From Candidatus Binatia bacterium (GTDB taxonomy: Bacteria; Desulfobacterota; Binatia; UBA1149; CAITLU01): a stretch of DNA of 64,000 nucleotides. Shown in pieces: positions 15,890 to 24,143 of the stretch. How positions within the stretch are numbered: the first letter of the stretch is position 1; each line of letters begins with the position of its first letter. Both the position numbers and the translations under genes were made by a program. Location of the stretch: assembly GCA_036493895.1 (NCBI GenBank), contig DASXOZ010000053.1:62001-126000 (forward strand), read 5' to 3'. Under the pieces are notes generated by a model. The model made no database searches. It saw nothing but the letters and a program-made list of their open reading frames with translations, and was not told where the DNA came from.

Positions 15890-16786
15890 CGTGGGAATGA
15901 GCCGGAATCGCCCGGATCGATCCTGCAAACCGGACTCGACTCCTGCGACCGCTTTCGGGTCGCCGCTGAGACACGCCCCGACTCCGGCGCTCGCGGCGAT
16001 GTCGGCCGCCGAGTTCGTGCCCGGGCAGTCAGCCGGAACATCCGGCGGCGACTGCAGGAGACTTCGTGCTCGGCGAGTCATCCGCGGGGCCGGCCATTGA
16101 GGCCGATCCCGCGGCCGGTCGCCGGGGACGTGGCTGGCTTCATCCGGACCCTATCGTCCCCACGGAATCGAGAGATGCCGGGATCGGTCCGGTACCTTAG
16201 TGAACATAGTCACATCTCGGTTCGAACCCCACGTGGCAAAGCTGCCAGGGGTTCCTTCTTTCCGCCCTCTCACGCACGGCGGCTGTCCGCGCGTCGCAAT
16301 TCTGACGACATCTTTTGCCGGATCTGACAATCGGCTGGCAGCGGCACTCGCATAAGTCCAGCAAATTCAGCTCCCCGGCTACGCCAACCCGGCCGGTCGC
16401 ATGCGGCACGCATCGTGCTGAACAGCGCAGGGGGAACCACTCCTGAGTGGAATCGCCGTCGCCCGAGACCGGAAGGAGGTTCTTGCCGATGCCACCGCAA
16501 CCGTTTGCCGGTTCCGCACACGCTTAGTTTCTCGGCTCGTCACGAGCACGGCGGTCGCTGGATCGCTGTTTCGTGACACGCACTCGTTGCCCGGCGCTTG
16601 CCTGCTTTACGGCGGGCGCGCGCATCGAAGGGGAAGGTGCGTGCCATTTTTCACAGTGGAAGCTCGCTGCAGCGCGTACGCCGGCAGCGGGGACCGATTC
16701 TCGGCCCGCGCCAGCGCCGGCGCGCTCACGTGTTCCACATCGCGTGAGCGCAGCTGCCCGTCCAGTGCCGAAAAAGGAGTAGGACC

Positions 16787-19700
16787 ATGCCCAATTGCCG
16801 GAAGCAGAAAACAGCCACCGACGACGCACAACCGTGCGTCCGTAGAGGGTTCGCTTCACGACTGCAGCGTCGCGAGGCGCTCGTCGCGAAGAGAAACCGT
16901 CTGTTCTTTCAGTTGTGCGCAACCGTCGTTACCACGGCAGCATTCCTCGCGCTCACCGCCGCTTCATCGTCGGCGGCGGCAGATCGCTACGTGAACCACA
17001 CGGGAGGCGTCAACGCTCCGGGCTGCACGAGCGTCGCAAGCCCCTGCCTTACCATCAACTACGCACTCAGCCAGGCCGTGGCCGGGGATACCATCCACGT
17101 CGCCGCCGGAACCTATGCCGAGAATGTTTCGATCGCCCTGAACAACATTACGCTGCAAGGCGCAGGAGCCGGCACGAACCCGGCGCTGCATACCATCCTG
17201 GAGGGGACCGGAATCGGTGCCTCCCCGGGCATCTGGGTCCGGGGCAGCAAGACCGGCGTCTCCATCCTCGACCTTCGCGTGCAGAACTACGCGAGCAACT
17301 CCGGCATTTTCGGCGAAGTCGGCAACGACAACCTGACGATCGACGGCGTGGACACGGTGGCCAACAACACCACCAATGCCGTCAACGGGGGTGGCATCTA
17401 CCTGAACGGACCCGTCCAGAACGTGCTGATCAACAACGTGCTCTCGGACGGGAACAAGAGCCGCGGCATCGTCCTCTGGAACGGGTTCAAGAAGAACATC
17501 ACGATCACCAACTGCACGGTGACGAACAACAACTGCTGCGGCATCGAGCTGCAGGACGGCACGGCGTCCGGCGTGACCATCCAGAACAACCTCGTCCATG
17601 ACCAGACAGACAGCGGCATGTCCACGCTCGGCCTGACCAGCGGCGCGGGTCCCAACATCATCTCCGGCAACACCGTGCGCGACAACGGGCGCTTCGGGAT
17701 CGAAGTGAAGATGCCCAACGGAACCGGTCTCGAGAGCGGCGACGGCAGCATCGTCTACCGCGACAACCTCGTCGAGCGCACCGTCGCGACGCCCGTCGAT
17801 GCGCGCGACGTCGCCGGTATCGCGGTCTACCGCCGCGCATGGACCGTGGGGCAGGGCTATGCCGATATCCCGAACGGCGTGGTCGTCAAGGAGAACACCA
17901 TTCGCGGCTTCCAGCAGCCGAGCACAAGCGATGGTTTCGGCATCGTCGTCGAAGGCACCAACATGAAGGTGCTCAACAACACGGTGACCAACAGCGACGT
18001 CGGGATCCAGATCCAGCAGGGACACCTTCCCTACACGGCCAATGCGGCGGTCGACGGCGACCAGTCGAACCTGGCCGATGCCGACTTCGGCCGCGGCAAC
18101 TCGCCGACCACCTCGGGCACCATCGCCTTCAACAGCGTGGCGGGAAACACCGTCGGTATCCGAAACGTGAACGTCGCCGCCTCCAGCGCCATCCAGACCT
18201 GCAACTGGTGGAACAACATCTCGGGCCCGACGGCGGCATCCAATCCCGGCGGCAACGGCGCGGCCAAGACCGGCAATGGCGCCTTCGCGCCGTGGCTCGT
18301 CAACGGCACCGATGCGGACCCCGCCACCGAAGGCTTCCAGCTTCCGGCGTCGATCACCGTCACGCCGACCGGCGCGCCGAACGCAGCCGACAACAACTTC
18401 ACGCGCCTCGCCAACGCGGTCGAATGCGCGGTCGACAACCAGACCGTCAACGTTTCGGGCATCTTCAGCTGGACCGAGCCGAATGCATCGGCCCGCTGGG
18501 CAAAGGGCATCGACGACACGCCCGGCACCGATGACGACTACTGGATCCAGATGCCGGCCAACGTCGACGGCGTGACACTGACGGCGGCGAGTCTCGGCGC
18601 GGGCACGATCAACGGTCCCGGCGACCTGCCACTGGTCGATCTCGAAGGCTTCATCGGCGCGTGCGACGGCGGAACCCACCAGAACTGGACGATCTCGAAC
18701 CTGGAGATCAACGACATGGATCTCGGGATCGGGTTGTTCGGATGCGGACCCTCCAACGCCTACAACGGCGTCACCCTCACCCACAACCATATCCGGGTTG
18801 CCACCGACCTGAACGCCTCGTTCGCGCCTGCCGACGTCGACCAGAACATCGGCATCCACTTCTCGTACGGCGTGGACCAGATGATCTCGAACAACCTCAT
18901 CGACATCCCGGGCAGCGGTGTGAGCGATTCGGCGACGGGCAACTACGCGTCGTCGGTCGGCATGCAGTCGAACACGAGCGGCGGCTCGGTCTACGACGGC
19001 CTGATGATCCAGGGGAACACGGTCGAGGTCCTCGGCAACCAGTACGCCGCCAATCCGGAAACGATCCTGGGCATCTGGGAGAACTCGCACGGGCACACCG
19101 GAAACGTCACGGTCGCGAACAACCACTTCGTGAACCTCGGCAGCGGCAACAACCCGGCGCTCAACCTCGAGCGCGCGTTCCGCGTGACGTCGCACTCGGG
19201 ACCAACCAGCACGGTCACCTATTCGGGCAATACCGTCTCTGGCGCCAATCTCGGCTTCCAGTGGATCGCCGGCTCGGACTTCTCCGCGCAGCAGCCGATC
19301 GATTTCACCGGCAACGTGATCGACAACGTCGCCACCGGCGTGCTCGTGCAGTCCAACGGCAAGGCGGACATGACCTACAACCACATCACGAACGCGGCAA
19401 CCGGCATCAGCGTGGTGAACGGATCGGTCGTCAACCTGGAATGCAATGCGCTGCTGACGAACGCGACGGCGATCGTGGCGCCGAGTGCCGGCGTCTCGGC
19501 CGACCAGAACAACATCTCGGACAACGGCGTCGGGATCGACGTAGTGGCGAACTCCGGCAGCGGAACTTCGGTATTCGGCCCGACCAATCGAATCGCCGGT
19601 AACAGCACCTTCGGTGCGCGCAACGTGACACCATTCACTATCAGTGCCTCGGGCGACTGGTGGGGCTGTCCGACAGGCGCCAACACCGGCGTGTGCGATG

Positions 19701-21115
19701 CGACGTCCGGATCGTTCAACACCAGCGGCTTCCTCGCTACCAGCCTGAACGACACGGACGGCGACGGGTACCTCGACGGCGTCTGCGATCCGGACAGCGA
19801 TGCGGACGGCGTGCCCAACGCGATGGACAACTGTCCGACGGTGCCGAACCCCGATCAGCTCGACTCGGACGGCGATCTGGCCGGCGATGCCTGCGATCCG
19901 TGTCCGCATGACCCGCTCGACGACGTCGACCACGATGGTGTCTGCGGCGACGTCGACAACTGCCCGACCGTTGCGAATCCGAGCCAGACGGACGCCGACG
20001 GCGACGGCGTGGGCGCCGCGTGCGAGAGCTGCGATGCGGATCCGGCCAAGACCGCGCCAGGCTCCTGCGGATGCGGCGTGGCCGACGTCGATACCGACGG
20101 CGATCTCACGCTCGACTGCCATGAGACCTGCCCGACGGATCCGACCAAGACCGCGCCGGGGCAGTGCGGATGCGGCGTGCCCGACACGGACACCGATGGC
20201 GACGGAACGGCCAACTGCAACGACCTCTGTCCGGCCGATCCCGCAAAGGTGACGCCGGGCCAGTGCGGATGCGGCACCGCCGATACCGATAGCGACGCCG
20301 ACGGAACGGCCAACTGCAACGACCTCTGTCCGGCCGATCCCACAAAGGTGACGCCGGGCCAGTGCGGATGCGGCGTGGCCGACACCGATACCGACGCCGA
20401 CGGAACGGCCAACTGCAACGACCTCTGCCCGGCGGATCCGGCGAAAACGGCCCCCGGTCAGTGCGGATGCGGCACGGCCGACACGGACACCGATCACGAT
20501 GGAATCGCGAACTGCGTCGACGCCTGTCCTCTCGATCCGCTGAACGATGTGGACGGCGACGGAGTCTGCGGCAACATCGACAACTGCCCGACCGTTGCCA
20601 ATCCCGACCAGGCCGACATCGACGGCGATGGCATCGGCAACGTCTGCGACACTTCCGATACGGCAGGATCCCTGCAACTGAGCCAGGTCGCGATCAAGGC
20701 CGGCGACTCGACAACCGGCAAGCTCGCGAAGATCCGCTTCAGCGGTCTCGTCGTCGATCCGGCGGGCGTCGCGCTCGAGGACGACCTCGCGCTCGGTGAT
20801 GTGTACCTGACGGTCACCGCCGGCACGTTCACCGGGACAATCCCTCTCGGCACGTGCACGGTGGCCGGTGGACGGATCAAATGCCGCAACGACGTGGCAC
20901 ACGTGCGCGCGCTGTTCTCGCCGGTGGTCCAGGGCATCAACAGCGTCCCGAGCACGTGGAAGCTCAACGTCATGCAGAATCAACTGACGTCGACGGCAAC
21001 ACCGGTCGGGCCGGCGACGGTCAGCCTGGTTCAGCCGACGCCGTCGATCACGCGAAGCGACGACATCTCGGCATGCAACCCGACGCCGTCGGGCCTGAGG
21101 TGCCGCGAGCACTGA
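16787..21115 (+). CDS. Large exported parallel beta-helix protein with thrombospondin type 3 repeats
   Basis: A 1442-aa surface or secreted protein. A long N-terminal region ends in a hydrophobic signal segment (about residues 42-64, ending SSSAAA). Residues about 65-960 form right-handed parallel beta-helix repeats, with pervasive NN, NT and GI patterns (DNLTIDG, NVLINNV, GVTIQNN), an early DUF1565-like start (DTIHVAAGTYAEN) and a second helix section after residue 515. Residues about 985-1290 are Asp-rich calcium-binding TSP3 repeats (DTDGDG, DNCPTV) including five 33-aa units. The last 150 residues are beta-rich. ATG follows AAGGAG. Such proteins usually bind polysaccharide or act as adhesins; the family gives no catalytic motif that I can see. 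A strong hairpin follows the stop. Confidence 0.9.
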   Translation: MPNCRKQKTATDDAQPCVRRGFASRLQRREALVAKRNRLFFQLCATVVTTAAFLALTAASSSAAADRYVNHTGGVNAPGCTSVASPCLTINYALSQAVAGDTIHVAAGTYAENVSIALNNITLQGAGAGTNPALHTILEGTGIGASPGIWVRGSKTGVSILDLRVQNYASNSGIFGEVGNDNLTIDGVDTVANNTTNAVNGGGIYLNGPVQNVLINNVLSDGNKSRGIVLWNGFKKNITITNCTVTNNNCCGIELQDGTASGVTIQNNLVHDQTDSGMSTLGLTSGAGPNIISGNTVRDNGRFGIEVKMPNGTGLESGDGSIVYRDNLVERTVATPVDARDVAGIAVYRRAWTVGQGYADIPNGVVVKENTIRGFQQPSTSDGFGIVVEGTNMKVLNNTVTNSDVGIQIQQGHLPYTANAAVDGDQSNLADADFGRGNSPTTSGTIAFNSVAGNTVGIRNVNVAASSAIQTCNWWNNISGPTAASNPGGNGAAKTGNGAFAPWLVNGTDADPATEGFQLPASITVTPTGAPNAADNNFTRLANAVECAVDNQTVNVSGIFSWTEPNASARWAKGIDDTPGTDDDYWIQMPANVDGVTLTAASLGAGTINGPGDLPLVDLEGFIGACDGGTHQNWTISNLEINDMDLGIGLFGCGPSNAYNGVTLTHNHIRVATDLNASFAPADVDQNIGIHFSYGVDQMISNNLIDIPGSGVSDSATGNYASSVGMQSNTSGGSVYDGLMIQGNTVEVLGNQYAANPETILGIWENSHGHTGNVTVANNHFVNLGSGNNPALNLERAFRVTSHSGPTSTVTYSGNTVSGANLGFQWIAGSDFSAQQPIDFTGNVIDNVATGVLVQSNGKADMTYNHITNAATGISVVNGSVVNLECNALLTNATAIVAPSAGVSADQNNISDNGVGIDVVANSGSGTSVFGPTNRIAGNSTFGARNVTPFTISASGDWWGCPTGANTGVCDATSGSFNTSGFLATSLNDTDGDGYLDGVCDPDSDADGVPNAMDNCPTVPNPDQLDSDGDLAGDACDPCPHDPLDDVDHDGVCGDVDNCPTVANPSQTDADGDGVGAACESCDADPAKTAPGSCGCGVADVDTDGDLTLDCHETCPTDPTKTAPGQCGCGVPDTDTDGDGTANCNDLCPADPAKVTPGQCGCGTADTDSDADGTANCNDLCPADPTKVTPGQCGCGVADTDTDADGTANCNDLCPADPAKTAPGQCGCGTADTDTDHDGIANCVDACPLDPLNDVDGDGVCGNIDNCPTVANPDQADIDGDGIGNVCDTSDTAGSLQLSQVAIKAGDSTTGKLAKIRFSGLVVDPAGVALEDDLALGDVYLTVTAGTFTGTIPLGTCTVAGGRIKCRNDVAHVRALFSPVVQGINSVPSTWKLNVMQNQLTSTATPVGPATVSLVQPTPSITRSDDISACNPTPSGLRCREH
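20063..20557 (+). repeat. Five 99-bp tandem units coding TSP3-like 33-aa repeats
   Basis: The anchor TGCGGATGCGGC recurs exactly every 99 bases (near 20066, 20165, 20264, 20363, 20462). Each unit codes a GCG-x-DTDxDADGTANCNDLCPAD pattern with four cysteines and an Asp-rich calcium loop. Units 2-4 are close to identical at DNA level, which indicates recent expansion; the last unit is more diverged. Confidence 0.9.
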
Positions 21116-21127
21116 GCCTGCTGCGAT

Positions 21128-21161
21128 GCGCGACCGGACACCGCAAGGTGTCCGGTCGCGC
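21128..21161 (+). terminator. Strong hairpin terminator after beta-helix gene
   Basis: A perfect 15-bp stem (GCGCGACCGGACACC and complement) closes on a GCAA tetraloop, 12 bases past the stop codon of the beta-helix gene. No T-tract follows, as is common in this GC-rich window. Confidence 0.7.
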
Positions 21162-21402
21162 GCAGTGTGGAAGATTTCCTGGAAAGAGGCGTCCGCCGGC
21201 TGCGGCGCGCGGCGGGGCGTCACTCCCGCGAAGCGTCTGCTTCCACAAACGAGGGCGTCGTGCGCAAGGTCGTCAACGTCTCTTCCGTCTCCGGGTTGTT
21301 CGGCGAACCTGCGCGCCGTCTACCTTTTCTGCATTCCCGAATCCGACTTCGTTACCGGAGAAGTGCCCGTTGCTTCCGGCGCCTGCGCACCTGAGAGCGC
21401 TG

Positions 21403-21579
21403 TTACGGAGTCGGACGAACGCTGCGCCCGATTCGCAAGACCAGCCAGACGACCAGGTAGATGATTGGCGAAGCGGGTAACGTCCCGAGAAGCCATCCGC
21501 CATAGCCGATGCCGGGGCTGTAGATGAACGCCGATCCCACGACGATCAAGACGGTGATCGCCAGTGGCGAAGCTTTCAT
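21403..21579 (-). CDS. Putative 58-aa membrane protein
   Basis: A short open frame reads MKASPLAITVLIVVGSAFIY, then a Gly-rich turn (SPGIGYGGWLLGTLPASP) and a second hydrophobic stretch IIYLVVWLVLRI, ending in a basic tail. Two transmembrane helices are expected. Codon third positions are mostly G or C, as in neighbouring genes. No clear Shine-Dalgarno precedes the ATG, which lowers confidence. It is the only feature supported between the beta-helix terminator and the exported-protein gene at 21714, on the same strand as the latter. Confidence 0.45.
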   Translation of the reverse strand: MKASPLAITVLIVVGSAFIYSPGIGYGGWLLGTLPASPIIYLVVWLVLRIGRSVRPTP

Positions 21580-21713
21580 GGTTGTTCACTGTGCGCAGGA
21601 CGTCCCACCGGATTCTACGCCGCGGAAGCTTGATCGCGGCGACGACGACGTCCCGCGCCACCTCGAGCTCGCCTCGGAATGTTGCTGGCAGGTACGGCAG
21701 TGCCCGCTGCTCC

Positions 21714-22232
21714 TCACCCACCGCGCTGTTTTCCCTTCGCCGTCAGCACGAGCGGAGTCATCGACTGCGGCGGAGAGTTGTAGACGTCGGCGATGAACGC
21801 CGAACAGATCAGCGCCTTTCCGGTCGAGACGACCCTGGCCGAGCCGACACTGAGGAACATCGGGGGCGTCGACAACGGGTGCGTCGAGAAGAACGACGAC
21901 TGGATGTTGTCCTGCGTGGAGAACATCACCGTGCCGCCCGCCGGTGCCGTCACCGCCGCCGCGTTCGCGTCGTTGCAGGGGTTGCCGCCGGCATCGACGA
22001 ACAATTCGACGCTGATCGTGACGTCGCTGCTCGACGTGTTCGTGCACGAAAAGATCGTCGCGAGACCGCCCGCGTTGACCACGCCGGAAACGGCGTAGTT
22101 CATCACCGATCCCTTGCCGCCGAGTGTCGGAAGCGGGCTGTCGATCACCCCCGCGTACGAAACGCCGGCCACGACAAGCAACGCCAGAGCGGGAATCAGC
22201 GAAGATCGATGGAATCTGCCTGTGCCGTTCAT
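21714..22232 (-). CDS. Small exported protein of unknown function
   Basis: A 172-aa protein with a Sec signal peptide (hydrophobic core IPALALLVVAGVSYAG). The mature part has a beta-rich region with FSCTNTSSSDVTISVELF, then PCNDANAAAV and KALICSAFIADVYN; three cysteines remain. This pattern (CTN...VTISVELF, CSAFIAD) recalls a family of small exported proteins of unknown function in environmental bacteria. AGGAGGAA precedes the ATG. It begins 12 bp after the stop of the beta-helix protein gene on the same strand and is probably cotranscribed with it. Confidence 0.75.
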   Translation of the reverse strand: MNGTGRFHRSSLIPALALLVVAGVSYAGVIDSPLPTLGGKGSVMNYAVSGVVNAGGLATIFSCTNTSSSDVTISVELFVDAGGNPCNDANAAAVTAPAGGTVMFSTQDNIQSSFFSTHPLSTPPMFLSVGSARVVSTGKALICSAFIADVYNSPPQSMTPLVLTAKGKQRGG

Positions 22233-22244
22233 CGCCGTTCCTCC

Positions 22245-23426
22245 TCAGTGCTCGAAGTTCGACCACGCGTCGGGCACCGTGCCGCCCGCCGTAAGGTCGC
22301 CGACGCCCAGTGCGCTGACCACGTGCCCCCACGAGTTCGCACCACCAAGCGCATAACCGGAAACACCCGGAGGACAGGCGACGGCGTTGCGGACTACGAG
22401 GCAGCGCGTCGTCGTGTTCTCCAGCGTGATGGCCGTGCTCGACGAGCCAGGGCAGTGATTGCCGTCGACGAGCACACGCGACGCCCCTCCCGAGATGAGA
22501 ATCGCGTTCGTGCACCGGCCGGCGTGGTTTTCCTCGACGGTGACGTCGACTCCCGCCACCTGGATGCCGGTGGTGCAGTCGCTGGCGTCGTTTTCGGCAA
22601 CGACGCTGCTGTGGGATCCGCTCGACGGGCTCACGAAGTATCCCGTCGGGCAGCTGCAAACGCGGTTGCCGGTGAGGATTCCTCCGCCGCTTCCGACGCT
22701 GATGCCGGTCCCGTCGTTGTTCAGGACGAAATTGTCTTCCATCGTGCAAGGACCGGGCGAGGACAGGCCGCCTCCCGTGCTGTCGATGACGACGCATTCC
22801 TCGATGATGCCGTCGCGATCGACCGACAACTGCCCGTGCGTGCAGGCGAGCACGCTGCAATCGTCCATCGTGCCGCCGGCTCCGAGCGCGCAGGCGCCGA
22901 GCCCGGCCGAGCTCGTGCTCGCATCGCAAAGATGGAACCAGACTTCCTCGCAGTAGCAGTAGAGGGAGTTCGACAGGTTGATGCAGGTCTGCTGCCAGCC
23001 CGAGAAGCCGAGGTCGTAGATGCCGATGCACTGTTGTGGGCTCGGCGTGCGAATGCACTCTCCGGTGCCCGGCGCCCCGACCATGATCCATCCGTCGCCT
23101 TCGATCTCGACGTGGTCGCAGAGAACTTCGACGCACGCCTTGCCCGGCACGCCGGTAATGTTGGCGACCATGTAGTAGACGCCGGGATCGGTGATCGAGA
23201 ACTGCGCCGTCGGCGTGCTCGGGCAGCTCGTGATCGGCTTTCTCGCTTCCGCGAGGCCCTCGTCGGTGAACGCGATCTTGTTGTAGATGTTGTTCATCGT
23301 CGGTCCCGTCGGACCGAGCGGCCCCGGGTCTCCGCACGATGCAGCGCGCGCAGTGCGCGCCATCGCCAGCGCGCCGGCCGCGCCGATGCCGGCAAGCAGC
23401 ATTCGTCGTTCGCGATCGTATCCCAT
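22245..23426 (-). CDS. Exported right-handed parallel beta-helix protein, Tat-type signal
   Basis: A 393-aa protein. The N-terminus MGYDRERRMLLAGIGAAGAL contains a twin-arginine-like motif (RRMLL) followed by a hydrophobic core and ARTARA cleavage region, so Tat export is likely. From about residue 90, the chain has beta-helix repeats: GVYYMVANITGV, NHAGRCTNAILI, VLVDGNHC, NTTTRCLVVRN, with many cysteines that could cross-link rungs. GGAGG precedes this ATG; an upstream in-frame start is less likely. It is the first gene of a two-gene unit with the small exported protein at 21714. No active-site residues can be named. Confidence 0.82.
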   Translation of the reverse strand: MGYDRERRMLLAGIGAAGALAMARTARAASCGDPGPLGPTGPTMNNIYNKIAFTDEGLAEARKPITSCPSTPTAQFSITDPGVYYMVANITGVPGKACVEVLCDHVEIEGDGWIMVGAPGTGECIRTPSPQQCIGIYDLGFSGWQQTCINLSNSLYCYCEEVWFHLCDASTSSAGLGACALGAGGTMDDCSVLACTHGQLSVDRDGIIEECVVIDSTGGGLSSPGPCTMEDNFVLNNDGTGISVGSGGGILTGNRVCSCPTGYFVSPSSGSHSSVVAENDASDCTTGIQVAGVDVTVEENHAGRCTNAILISGGASRVLVDGNHCPGSSSTAITLENTTTRCLVVRNAVACPPGVSGYALGGANSWGHVVSALGVGDLTAGGTVPDAWSNFEH

Positions 23427-24143
23427 GGTCCCTCCAGGTCGCTCGGACACGGGAATGCCCGGCGTTGTTCGGAGCGCGAAGGCTCCCTCCGCACTCGCGT
23501 GCGGCTGGGATCGTACGTCCCCGGCAATCGCAGCGTCAACGACTCACACGACGATTTGTCACGCGCGGCGAATCAATCGTGCGTGAGTCGACAATGCGGA
23601 CGATGAGCGACGATCACCCACCATTCGAGGGGTGAGATTTGTTCCGGATACGCGACTCGTAGTCGTTGAACGACTGTTCAGTGGCGTTGATGACAGTCGA
23701 CGCGACGATACGAGACGTTGCGCACGAGCCTCCTCCGGCAGTCCGCGCAGCAACGCCGCCAGATCCTTCCTCCGCCGAACCGGTTGAAGAACCCGACCTC
23801 GAGCGCAGGACATCGTCGTCGCCGACCCGGCCTCGCGAGCTCGGCAACAGGTTCCGGCGCGAGGAGCGACCCCGTCAAAGGGATATATATAAGGATCACT
23901 GCCGCGGTTTCCCCCTGATTCCTCCCCAGACCACGGGCTGCAGGCGTCGATGAGTGTAGTTTCCTTCACAAAACCAGCCTCCATCGGCCTGTCGGCAGCC
24001 TCGTGACGGCAATGCCCCTGACAATACCTGTCGGCAGCGCGGTGATCCGCGCCAAAATGTTTGACGGAACGGAGACTTAGGCCTAGCCTTCCACCGGACT
24101 CCCGGGAGCTGGTTCCCGGCGGGCGGGGAAGGAGAACTCGATC
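23427..24143. other. Divergent intergenic region, 0.7 kb
   Basis: No gene is supported on either strand. The region separates the minus-strand beta-helix gene from the plus-strand Cys-repeat gene and must hold both promoters. An AT-rich island GGGATATATATAAGGATC lies at about 23880-23897, the most AT-rich point of the surroundings. CCTGTCGGCAGC occurs twice about 40 bp apart (near 23990 and 24029). GGCGGGGAAGGAGAACTC directly precedes the Cys-repeat gene. Confidence 0.5.

Larger units (their letters stand above)
15443..16786. other. 1.3-kb gene-free stretch with a duplicated block
   Basis: No convincing gene is seen on either strand. The stretch holds the second 149-bp repeat (15741-15889) with a 19-residue gene remnant. 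The last 15 bases before 16787 carry AAAAAGGAGTAGGACC, the ribosome site of the beta-helix gene. Codon use in the open frames across 15900-16780 does not look coding. Regulatory sites for the two flanking exported-protein genes are likely here, but no promoter can be named. Confidence 0.6.

Noticed and set aside
16200..16245. tRNA gene suggested by GGTTCGAACCCC
   Set aside because: The T-loop sequence is present but the T-stem does not pair beyond two bases, and no anticodon stem or CCA-side acceptor is seen around it.
16440..16530. Cyclic-di-GMP riboswitch before the beta-helix gene
   Set aside because: The conserved GGGCAAACC and GACGCAAAGC blocks of that class are absent on both strands.
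16964..21223. Very long open frame antisense to the beta-helix gene
   Set aside because: Its translation is Arg/Val/Asp-rich without signal or fold, it mirrors the repeats of the sense gene, and it exists because stops are rare in GC-rich DNA.
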